Positions 1 to 5,550 of a DNA stretch of 5,550 nt are shown here, one piece after another (the stretch's first letter is position 1; the number at the start of each line of letters is the position of its first letter). The position numbers and the translations under genes were made by a program. Source of the DNA: Gemmatimonadaceae bacterium (lineage in GTDB: Bacteria; Gemmatimonadota; Gemmatimonadetes; Gemmatimonadales; Gemmatimonadaceae); NCBI GenBank assembly GCA_025451425.1, contig JANWKK010000174.1, positions 1 to 5,550 on the forward strand, given 5' to 3'. The notes under the pieces were generated by a model. The model ran no database searches and had not been told where the DNA came from. It worked only from the letters and a program-made list of their open reading frames with translations.

Positions 1-891
1 ACCTATGTGGAGCGCGGGATCGCCAGGGGCCTCGACGTCGTTCAGTGCGCGCCGAGGCTCTCGTTCTTCTGGGACATTCATAACGATTTCTTCGAAGAGA
101 TCGCAAAGTTGCGTGCGGCGCGCCGCATCTGGGCCCGGCACATGAAAGGGCGCTACGGAGCGCGCAGTCCTCGCTCGTGGATGATGCGCTTTCACTCACA
201 GACGGCGGGCGTTACCCTCACGGCGCAGCAGCCGATCAACAACGTCGTCCGCGTTGGATACCAGGCACTCGCTGCAGTGCTGGGCGGTACGCAATCGCTC
301 CATACGAATTCGATGGACGAGACGCTTGCGCTGCCAACCGAGCAGGCGGTGCAAGTGGCGCTCCGCACACAGCAACTGCTGGCCTTCGAGACGGGAGTGC
401 CTAACGTCGTCGATCCGCTCGGCGGCTCGTACTATCTCGAGTCGCTGACCAATCAACTGGAACAGGAAGCGGAGTCGCTGTTCACCGAGATCGAGCGCGT
501 CGGCGGTGTGGTGCGCGGGCTCGAGCAGGGTTGGTTCCAACGCAAGATCGCCGAATCGGCGGCGCGCCAGCAGTGGGAGATCGAGCAGCACCGGCGCGTG
601 ATTGTCGGCGTGAACGAATTCGTCACCGACGAACCCGAGCTGACGATTCCACTGCTCAGAGTGGGCGAGGAAACCGACAGATCGCAGCGCGAGCGTCTGG
701 CAAAAATGCGTCAAGTGCGAAACGACGAGGCGTGTCGTCAGGCCCTCGACACGCTGCGAACGGCCGCAAAGGGTACGGATAATACGATGCCCTACATCCT
801 CGAGTGCGCACGGCGCTATTGCACGCTGTACGAGATCCGCGCCGCGCTCGAGAGTGTGTTCGGTGCGTATCGGGAGCCGGTGTTCTTCTGA
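1..891 (+). CDS. Methylmalonyl-CoA mutase family protein, large (catalytic) subunit, 3' part
   Basis: Partial gene: the reading frame is open from base 1 and gives 296 residues up to TGA at 889-891. This is the adenosylcobalamin-dependent acyl-CoA mutase fold (carbon-skeleton rearrangement, e.g. methylmalonyl-CoA to succinyl-CoA, cytoplasmic). Visible family motifs, numbered from the first codon, are APRLSFFWDIHNDFFEEIAK (17-36), RFHSQTAG (63-70), GGTQSLHTNSMDETLALPT and DPLGGSYYLESLT. By recalled alignment, R19 and H65/Q67 match R283 and H328/Q330 of the Propionibacterium enzyme, which line the substrate/CoA channel. The chain ends after a VFGAYREP motif with no B12-binding domain, so it is the two-subunit type; the small subunit lies at 1730-2140. 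The residues that separate methylmalonyl- from isobutyryl- or hydroxyisobutyryl-CoA mutases (Y89, R207, Y243/H244 in the same enzyme) lie upstream of the window, so the substrate is undecided. Family assignment is very secure. Confidence 0.95.
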   Translation, partial: TYVERGIARGLDVVQCAPRLSFFWDIHNDFFEEIAKLRAARRIWARHMKGRYGARSPRSWMMRFHSQTAGVTLTAQQPINNVVRVGYQALAAVLGGTQSLHTNSMDETLALPTEQAVQVALRTQQLLAFETGVPNVVDPLGGSYYLESLTNQLEQEAESLFTEIERVGGVVRGLEQGWFQRKIAESAARQQWEIEQHRRVIVGVNEFVTDEPELTIPLLRVGEETDRSQRERLAKMRQVRNDEACRQALDTLRTAAKGTDNTMPYILECARRYCTLYEIRAALESVFGAYREPVFF

Positions 892-1682
892 CGCCTCGGC
901 AAGCCGAGTGGTGGGCGCAGTACTTCGACGCCAAGTATCTGCGCGAGTACGAACCGCTATTCACGCTCGAGCGCGATCGACGTGAGGTAGCGCGCGTCAT
1001 CGACGTGCTCGGGCTGCCAACGGGCTCGCGGGTGCTCGACGTACCGTGTGGTCAGGGACGACACAGTCATCTGCTCGCTGAGGCGGGATTTCTCGTTGAT
1101 GGGTTCGATCTATCGACGACGCTCCTCGCCCGAGCCAGGAAGCGGGGTACGGGACCGGGCCTCGAGTACCATCGCGGTGACATGCGCCAGCTGCTTCCCG
1201 AGTGGACGGGACGCTTCGACGCCGTCCTCAAACTCTTCACGTCCTTCGGCTTCTTCGCCGATCCTGCGGACGATCAGCGCGTTCTGGGTGAGTTCGCGCG
1301 AGTGCTCGCGCCCGGTGGGACACTCATGTGGCACGGCGGGAGTCGTGACGGCGTGATGGCGCGGTTCCTCGATCGCGACTGGTGGCAGACGTCGGACGGA
1401 ACGCTCCACGCGCAGGAACGGAGCTTCGATCCGCTCTCCGGCATTCTCACCGTCGAATCGCGCTGGCGCGGCCGGGGTGGCTCCGTGAGCCGCGAGCATC
1501 GCATCCGCCTCTACACGGCGACTCGGCTCGCTGAGCTGTGTAACGTGGTCGGTCTCATCGTCGAGGAGGCGTATGATGGCTGGCGCGATCGACCACTGAC
1601 GCGTCGCTCGAGCGAGATGCTCCTCGTTGCACGGAAGCCGCGACCGGTGCGCAAGTTGCCCGGCCGCAAGCAGCGCCGCTAG
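888..1682 (+). CDS. Class I SAM-dependent methyltransferase, CTG start proposed
   Basis: The protein is 264 residues if started at CTG 888. It has a Rossmann-type methyltransferase fold: motif [13 protein letters not shown] at 49-60, acidic residue D74 (GFDLS) for the SAM ribose, GDMRQLL at 97-103, [14 protein letters not shown] at 110-123, and LAPGGT at 140-145. The C-terminal tail is very basic ([15 protein letters not shown]). The substrate is unknown; these features resemble small-molecule methyltransferases rather than rRNA or DNA enzymes. Start choice: no ATG lies near the expected N-terminus. In-frame GTG 804 or TTG 819 would add 23-28 residues (VRTALLHAV...) translated out of frame from the mutase coding region, which look like noise. 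CTG 888 gives [18 protein letters not shown], a natural-looking N-terminus, and forms CTGA with the upstream stop, like the GTGA and ATGA junctions later in the operon. A weak GGGAG lies at 872-876, 11 bases upstream. The gene separates the two mutase subunits. Fold is secure, start moderately so, function open. Confidence 0.85.
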   Translation: MTPRQAEWWAQYFDAKYLREYEPLFTLERDRREVARVIDVLGLPTGSRVLDVPCGQGRHSHLLAEAGFLVDGFDLSTTLLARARKRGTGPGLEYHRGDMRQLLPEWTGRFDAVLKLFTSFGFFADPADDQRVLGEFARVLAPGGTLMWHGGSRDGVMARFLDRDWWQTSDGTLHAQERSFDPLSGILTVESRWRGRGGSVSREHRIRLYTATRLAELCNVVGLIVEEAYDGWRDRPLTRRSSEMLLVARKPRPVRKLPGRKQRR

Positions 1683-1729
1683 CTTTTGGCCACGCTCCAC
1701 GCACAACGCTCCACTCTCTACTCTTTTAC
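1683..1729 (+). other. 47-bp intergenic spacer with short direct repeat and pyrimidine tract
   Basis: This is the only gap between genes in the window. It holds a 9-base direct repeat, ACGCTCCAC, at 1692-1700 and 1706-1714 (14-base period). A pyrimidine-rich run follows, up to the ATG at 1730. No purine-rich Shine-Dalgarno sequence precedes that ATG. I see no convincing -35/-10 pair and no hairpin plus T-tract terminator, so read-through from the methyltransferase gene is the simpler reading. An internal promoter giving a leaderless transcript cannot be excluded. Confidence 0.5.
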
Positions 1730-2140
1730 ATGCGTCCAATTCGCGTGCTCGTTGCCAAGCCAGGCCTTGACGGCCACGACCGAGGTGCCAAGGTCGTCGC
1801 CGCTGCCCTGCGTGACGCGGGCATGGAAGTGATCTACACGGGACTGCACCAAACGCCGGAGATGATCGCGAACGCCGCGATCCAGGAGGACGTCGACGTC
1901 GTTGGGCTCTCGGTGCTGAGCGGTGCGCACATGACGCTCTTTCCGCGCGTTCGCCATCTGCTCGCAGAGCAGGGCCGTGATGATATTCTCATCACCGGCG
2001 GCGGCATCATTCCGCGCGAAGATATGGAGCAGCTTCACCAGAGCGGAATTGGGAAGCTCTTTGGGCCGGGAACGCGGACGAGTGATCTCGTGGACTACAT
2101 TCGCGGCTGGTTCGCGGAGCGACAGCGCCAGGAAGCGTGA
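1730..2140 (+). CDS. Cobalamin-binding small subunit of acyl-CoA mutase
   Basis: A 136-residue stand-alone B12-binding domain, the expected size for small subunits of two-component acyl-CoA mutases. The N-terminus carries [16 protein letters not shown] (6-21) with the DxHxxG signature. H16 is the expected lower axial ligand to cobalt, and D14 and K10 complete the conserved Lys-Asp-His set (K604, D608, H610 of the Propionibacterium mutase). Other binding-fold elements are GLSVLSGAH (59-67), [10 protein letters not shown] (86-95) and LFGPGT (110-115), which contact the corrin and the buried nucleotide tail. It should pair with the catalytic subunit ending at 891 to form the active enzyme. ATG 1730 fits the family N-terminus, though no Shine-Dalgarno is visible; upstream sequence is pyrimidine-rich. 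The gene ends in GTGA, overlapping the carboxylase start by 4 bases. Methionine-synthase-type or photoreceptor B12 domains are less likely, given the close match to the mutase C-terminal domain and the mutase gene nearby. Confidence 0.95.
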   Translation: MRPIRVLVAKPGLDGHDRGAKVVAAALRDAGMEVIYTGLHQTPEMIANAAIQEDVDVVGLSVLSGAHMTLFPRVRHLLAEQGRDDILITGGGIIPREDMEQLHQSGIGKLFGPGTRTSDLVDYIRGWFAERQRQEA

Positions 2141-3798
2141 CGGGCACGGCCGGGAGGGGAGCAGCAGGCGGAACCGCGCGCAAGGTCGAGGGCGGCCATT
2201 CGCGACTGCGCGAGATGGTATCGGCGGTGCGCACGCTCGAAGATCAGCTGCGCCAGGGCGGTGGCCCCGATCGCATTGCTAAGCAGCACAAGCAGGGTAA
2301 GCTCACCGCGCGCGAGCGAATTGCGGGACTCTGTGATCGAGACACACGGTTTCTCGAGATCGGATTGCTCGTCGCGTATGACCAGTACGACGAGGCCGCG
2401 CCAGCAGCCGGAGTGGTCACCGGAATCGGGATCGTCGAGGGACGCAGCGTCGTCATCGTGGCGAACGACGCGACGGTCAAGGCCGGTTCGTGGTGGCCGG
2501 AAACGATCAAGAAGATGCTGCGCGCGCAGGAAGCCGCGATGCGCTGCCGCATTCCGATCATCTACCTCGTCGATTCGGCCGGAGTGAACCTGCCATACCA
2601 AGCGGGTGTTTTCCCTGGCCAGTACGGCGCGGCGCGGCTCTTTTACTACAACTCGATCATGCGACGTTTTCTGCGGATTCCGCAGATCGCCGCGGTGATG
2701 GGACCGTGCATCGCTGGCGGGGCATATCTGCCCGCGCTGTCGGATCTCATCGTGATGGTGAAGGGCACGTCGTTCATGGGACTCGGCGGTCCCAACCTCG
2801 TGAAGGGCGCGACCGGGCAGACCATCGACTCCGAAACACTCGGCGGGGCGGCGACGCACACCGAGACGAGCGGCGTCGCGCATTATGCCGTGGATGACGA
2901 CACTGCTTGCCTAACGAAATTGCGGGAGCTCGTCACCATGCTGCCGGAGCAGAAGCGCTGCTCGCCGTCCGATGGAACGGAGCCGGACGCTGCTCATTTG
3001 TACGATCTGTTGCCGTCGGATCATCGTATGTCCTATGACATGCACGAGGTGATTCGCTCGCTTGTGGACGGTGGTGTTATCGATGAATTCCAGCCGGGGC
3101 TCGCGAAAGAGATGATTTGCGGTGATGTCCGTATTCGCGGCATCGGTGTCGGGCTCATCGCGAATCAGCGTGGGCTCATCAAGGGGCGTCCCGGTGAGAA
3201 GCCGCGCTTTGGCGGGATTCTCTATGCCGAGAGCGCCGAGAAAGTCGCGTTCTTCATCGAGCGCTGTGATCGGCAGCGAATTCCATTGTTGTTCGTTCAG
3301 GATGTCTCGGGGTTCATGGTTGGCCCGGAGGCGGAACACGAAGGCATCATTCGCGCAGGCGCTCGTTTCGTCGAGGCGATGGCAACGGCGCGCGTGCCGA
3401 AGCTCGTGCTTACTGTGAATCACGCGTCCGGCGCTGGCTACTACGCGATGGCGGGTCAGGGCTTCGATCCCGATTTCATTTTCAGTTGGCCGACTGGAAG
3501 GATGGGGGTGATGGAGGGAGAGTCGGCGATTCAGGCGGTACACGGTCCGGCGATCGAGGAGGCAAAAAAGCGCGGGAAGCCGCTCGCCGCGGACGTTGCC
3601 GAGGCTGTGGAAGAGATGCGCGAGGACTACGAGCATCAACTCGATGCTCGTTATGCAGCCGCGCGTGGTTACGTCGACGCGCTTGTCTCACCTGAAGAGA
3701 CACGCGACGTTGTCGCGATGGCGCTCAATGCCGCAATGCAGAACACGGGGCCGCACCTCGGGGCATTCGTCCTGCCAGCACAGGTCGACGACGCATGA
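2137..3798 (+). CDS. Acyl-CoA carboxylase, carboxyltransferase (beta) subunit, MCC/GCC-like
   Basis: A 553-residue carboxyltransferase with two crotonase-fold halves (about 40-275 and 290-540). It moves CO2 from carboxybiotin to an acyl-CoA. N-half: KLTARERI (55-62), [19 protein letters not shown] (142-160), GPCIAGGAY (189-197; glycine-rich oxyanion-hole motif), LVKGATG. C-half: DVSGFMVG (389-396), SGAGYYAM (431-438), [12 protein letters not shown] (451-462). The YLVDSxGxNLPxQAxVFP and GFMVG motifs are typical of methylcrotonyl-/geranyl-CoA carboxylase; propionyl-CoA carboxylase beta usually has a PGFLPG-type motif. Substrate is therefore inferred as a branched enoyl-CoA, but propionyl-CoA is not excluded. 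No biotin carboxylase/carrier subunit lies in the window. GTG 2137 overlaps the previous stop (GTGA). It gives about 20 Gly/Ala/Thr-rich leading residues; the first in-frame ATG (2215, residue 27) is an alternative and would still precede the conserved core. AGGAAG at 2130-2135 is too close to the GTG to be a good ribosome site. Confidence 0.92.
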   Translation: MTGTAGRGAAGGTARKVEGGHSRLREMVSAVRTLEDQLRQGGGPDRIAKQHKQGKLTARERIAGLCDRDTRFLEIGLLVAYDQYDEAAPAAGVVTGIGIVEGRSVVIVANDATVKAGSWWPETIKKMLRAQEAAMRCRIPIIYLVDSAGVNLPYQAGVFPGQYGAARLFYYNSIMRRFLRIPQIAAVMGPCIAGGAYLPALSDLIVMVKGTSFMGLGGPNLVKGATGQTIDSETLGGAATHTETSGVAHYAVDDDTACLTKLRELVTMLPEQKRCSPSDGTEPDAAHLYDLLPSDHRMSYDMHEVIRSLVDGGVIDEFQPGLAKEMICGDVRIRGIGVGLIANQRGLIKGRPGEKPRFGGILYAESAEKVAFFIERCDRQRIPLLFVQDVSGFMVGPEAEHEGIIRAGARFVEAMATARVPKLVLTVNHASGAGYYAMAGQGFDPDFIFSWPTGRMGVMEGESAIQAVHGPAIEEAKKRGKPLAADVAEAVEEMREDYEHQLDARYAAARGYVDALVSPEETRDVVAMALNAAMQNTGPHLGAFVLPAQVDDA

Positions 3799-5168
3799 CG
3801 GCAACTCGCGCGAAGCAGCCTGTCCGAGTCGCCGCCGGACAGGGGTTCTGGGGGGACTGGCTGGAGGCGCCGCGCCGGCAGGTCGAAGGCGGGGACATCG
3901 ATTACCTCATGCTCGATTCTCTGGCCGAGGTCACGATGTCCATTCTGCAGAAACAGAAGGAGCGCGATCCGAAGCTCGGCTACGCGCGCGACTTCGTCGG
4001 CGCGGTCGAAAGCATTCTGCCGGCGATCGCGAAGCGTGGCGTGCGCGTGATCGCGAACGCCGGCGGCGTCAATCCGCCCGCGTGCGCGGAGGCCATTCGC
4101 GGTGTCGCCGACCGTGGTGGCGTGCGCGGCGACGTGCGAGTTGGTGTCGTAACGGGTGACGATCTCTTGCCGCGACTCGACGAGCTCATCGCCGCGGGCC
4201 ACGAGCTGCGCAACATGGATTCGGGCGAGCCGATCGCGGACGTTCGCGATCGCGTTCTCTCCGCCAACGCATATATCGGCTCGGTGCCGATTGTCGAAGC
4301 GCTCGATCGCGGTGCCAACATCGTCATCACCGGACGTTCGACCGATACGGCACTCACGATGGCACCGATCCGCTACGAGTTTGGCTGGTCGGCAACGGAG
4401 TGGGACAAGCTCGCCGCGGGGATCGTCGCGGGGCACATCATCGAATGCGGCGCCCAGTGCTCAGGCGGGAACTGTCTCTACGATTGGCGCAACATTCCGG
4501 ATCTCGCTGATGTCGGTTATCCGATCGTCGAGGCCAATCCGGACGGCACCTTCATAATTGCTAAACACCCTCACACCGGCGGCAGGATCTCGGTGCAATC
4601 GATCACTGAGCAGCTCGTGTACGAGATGGGGGATCCGCACTCATACATCACGCCCGACGTCATCGCTGATTTCACGTCGATTGCACTCGCTCCGGCAGGG
4701 GCGGATCGAGTTCGCGTCTTCGGGATCAAGGGCCGCCCACCGACGGACAAGCTCAAGGTCTCCATTGCGTATCGCGCCGGTTTCAAAGCGGTCGGGACGC
4801 TCGTGTACGCGTGGCCGGACGCGCTCGACAAAGCTCGTAAGGCAGATGAGGTGCTTCGCGCGCGACTGGAGCGCCTCGGCCTGAGATTTGATCAAATACT
4901 CACCGAGTTCGTTGGCGTCTCGGCTGCGCATGGACCTCTCTCCGGCGAAAGCCACGATGCCCCAGAGGTTCAGCTTCGTATCGGCGTGAGATCGTCGGAT
5001 CGCGCCTCGGTCGAGCGCTTCACCCGCGAGCTTGCCCCACTCGTATTGAATGGACCTCCGACAGTCACCGGCTTTGCCGGCGGACGTCCCAAAGTCGAAG
5101 AGATCGTTGCCTATTGGCCGGCGCTGATCGACAAGCGCGTTGTACGGACCGAAGTCGAGGTGGCGTGA
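3795..5168 (+). CDS. AtuA-type protein (DUF1446, acyclic terpene utilisation family)
   Basis: A 457-residue soluble protein recognised as the AtuA/DUF1446 family. Visible motifs are [10 protein letters not shown] (13-22), [16 protein letters not shown] (36-51), [10 protein letters not shown] (88-97), [14 protein letters not shown] (178-191), [18 protein letters not shown] (214-231), then [20 protein letters not shown]. No signal peptide or membrane segment is seen, so it is cytoplasmic. AtuA was named from the Pseudomonas atu cluster for citronellol/geraniol breakdown, where it lies with geranyl-CoA carboxylase genes; as far as I know its reaction is not firmly established. Here it also directly follows a carboxylase beta subunit, overlapping its stop by 4 bases (ATGA), which supports a role in branched acyl-CoA breakdown. 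Pseudomonas AtuA is longer and carries an extra C-terminal domain that here is the next gene. C222 and C227 near C218 give a CxxxCxxxxC pattern worth checking. Family secure, activity unknown. Confidence 0.9.
   Translation: MTATRAKQPVRVAAGQGFWGDWLEAPRRQVEGGDIDYLMLDSLAEVTMSILQKQKERDPKLGYARDFVGAVESILPAIAKRGVRVIANAGGVNPPACAEAIRGVADRGGVRGDVRVGVVTGDDLLPRLDELIAAGHELRNMDSGEPIADVRDRVLSANAYIGSVPIVEALDRGANIVITGRSTDTALTMAPIRYEFGWSATEWDKLAAGIVAGHIIECGAQCSGGNCLYDWRNIPDLADVGYPIVEANPDGTFIIAKHPHTGGRISVQSITEQLVYEMGDPHSYITPDVIADFTSIALAPAGADRVRVFGIKGRPPTDKLKVSIAYRAGFKAVGTLVYAWPDALDKARKADEVLRARLERLGLRFDQILTEFVGVSAAHGPLSGESHDAPEVQLRIGVRSSDRASVERFTRELAPLVLNGPPTVTGFAGGRPKVEEIVAYWPALIDKRVVRTEVEVA
5157..5160 (+). promoter_or_regulatory. 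Shine-Dalgarno GAGG that fixes the start of the last gene
   Basis: GAGG lies 7 bases before ATG 5168, an ordinary spacing, inside the end of the preceding gene. It supports ATG 5168 (or GTG 5165, one codon earlier) over the in-frame upstream start near 5114, whose extra residues are only out-of-frame translation of the AtuA gene. Confidence 0.55.
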
Positions 5169-5524
5169 TGCGCGTTCAGCTCGTCGATATCGCGCACGCG
5201 CGATCCGGGGACAAGGGTGACACGGCCAACGTCGGGTTGATCGCGCTCAAACCAGAGTGGTACCCTCTGATCGAGAAGTACGTCACGCGCGACCGGGTCC
5301 GCGATCATTTTCGCGGTGTCATAACGGGTGACGTCGAACGCTACGAGTTGCCGAATCTCAAAGCGCTCAATTTTCTGCTGCACGGCGCATTGGACGGCGG
5401 CGGCACGCTCTCGCTCAAGACCGACGCGCAAGGCAAAGTGTTCTCGACGGCGCTCCTGCGCATGGCGATCGATGTACCGGATGCGGAGGCCAAGCGCCAT
5501 GGCCTCCCGGAAGCACGTCGATAG
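5168..5524 (+). CDS. AtuA C-terminal-domain-like small protein
   Basis: A 118-residue protein matching the domain found at the C-terminus of full-length AtuA proteins. The signature ARSGDKGDTANVGLIA is at 11-26, followed by YELPNLKALNFLLHGAL (59-75) and GGGTLSLKTDAQGK (77-90). It is small and soluble, with no signal peptide or membrane helix. It probably works as a partner subunit of the preceding AtuA-type protein, since in other species both parts occur in one chain; its own biochemical role is unknown to me. ATG 5168 shares one base with the upstream stop (TGATG) and has a GAGG 7 bases ahead, so translational coupling and roughly equal dosage are likely. The C-terminal residues after about 105 (AEAKRHGLPEARR) are charged and not clearly conserved. 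It ends at TAG 5522-5524. Confidence 0.88.
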   Translation: MRVQLVDIAHARSGDKGDTANVGLIALKPEWYPLIEKYVTRDRVRDHFRGVITGDVERYELPNLKALNFLLHGALDGGGTLSLKTDAQGKVFSTALLRMAIDVPDAEAKRHGLPEARR

Positions 5525-5550
5525 CGATAGTCATATACGACGTATGAGTG

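Noticed and set aside
804..887. Upstream GTG/TTG starts (804, 819) for the methyltransferase
   Set aside because: The added residues are translated out of frame from conserved mutase coding sequence and resemble no methyltransferase N-terminus.
1646..1680. Small inverted repeat TTGC-CCGGCC-GCAA near the end of the methyltransferase gene as a terminator
   Set aside because: It lies inside the coding region, has a 4-bp stem, and is followed by no T-tract.
196..1739. - strand open frames opposite the mutase and methyltransferase (196-714, 656-1000, 1110-1739)
   Set aside because: Compositionally they are shadows of the + strand genes, with no family motif or plausible ribosome site.
4023..4253. 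GCGATCGC octamers at 4023-4030 and 4246-4253, resembling the cyanobacterial HIP1 palindrome
   Set aside because: Two copies in 5.5 kb of GC-rich coding DNA full of GATCGC strings is no HIP1-like density, and the genes do not look cyanobacterial.
2095..4436. Long open frames on the - strand opposite the carboxylase and AtuA genes (2095-2883, 2911-3639, 3669-4436)
   Set aside because: They are Arg/His-rich, have no recognisable motifs, and lie fully opposite well-conserved genes; such frames are common in high-GC DNA.
5114..5167. Upstream extension of the last gene to about 5114
   Set aside because: It overlaps the conserved end of the AtuA-type gene, while ATG 5168 has a good GAGG and starts right at the family's conserved N-terminus.
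5531..5550. Inverted repeat TCATA (5531-5535) / TATGA (5543-5547) after the last gene, and an ATG at 5544
   Set aside because: A 5-bp AT-rich stem with no T-tract is too weak to call a terminator, and only two codons of any next gene could be seen before the window ends.

Overview
The window is about 5.5 kb of densely packed, high-GC bacterial DNA (a little over 60 % GC by eye). All six genes lie on the + strand and look like one operon. The layout suits a free-living heterotrophic bacterium. Protein flavour and GC fit a soil lineage such as Gemmatimonadota or Acidobacteriota, but that is an impression; no marker gene here settles it.

Layout, left to right. (1) 1-891: the 3' part of the catalytic (large) subunit of a methylmalonyl-CoA-mutase-family, coenzyme B12-dependent acyl-CoA mutase; its 5' part lies outside the window. 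(2) 888-1682: a class I SAM-dependent methyltransferase whose best start is an unusual CTG that overlaps the mutase stop. (3) 1683-1729: a 47-bp spacer, the only real intergenic gap between genes. (4) 1730-2140: the separate cobalamin-binding small subunit of the mutase. (5) 2137-3798: the carboxyltransferase (beta) subunit of a biotin-dependent acyl-CoA carboxylase, closer in motifs to methylcrotonyl-/geranyl-CoA carboxylase than to propionyl-CoA carboxylase. (6) 3795-5168 and 5168-5524: an AtuA-type (DUF1446) protein and the AtuA C-terminal-type domain as two adjacent genes. The last 26 bases hold nothing I can support.

How they may work together: gene junctions overlap by 4, 4, 4 and 1 bases, apart from the 47-bp spacer, so co-transcription and translational coupling are likely. 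The set (B12 carbon-skeleton mutase, MCC/GCC-like carboxylase, AtuA pair) points to breakdown of branched-chain acyl-CoAs, such as leucine/isovalerate or acyclic isoprenoid intermediates, draining through propionyl-/methylmalonyl-CoA or a related branched acyl-CoA. The individual families are known. The less ordinary points are the methyltransferase lying between the two mutase subunits, its probable CTG start, the split AtuA, and the joining of these modules in one operon. The window lacks the biotin carboxylase/biotin carrier (alpha) subunit, a methylmalonyl-CoA epimerase and the MeaB-type GTPase chaperone, which would have to be encoded elsewhere. I see no mobile element, tRNA, rRNA, CRISPR array or phage gene.
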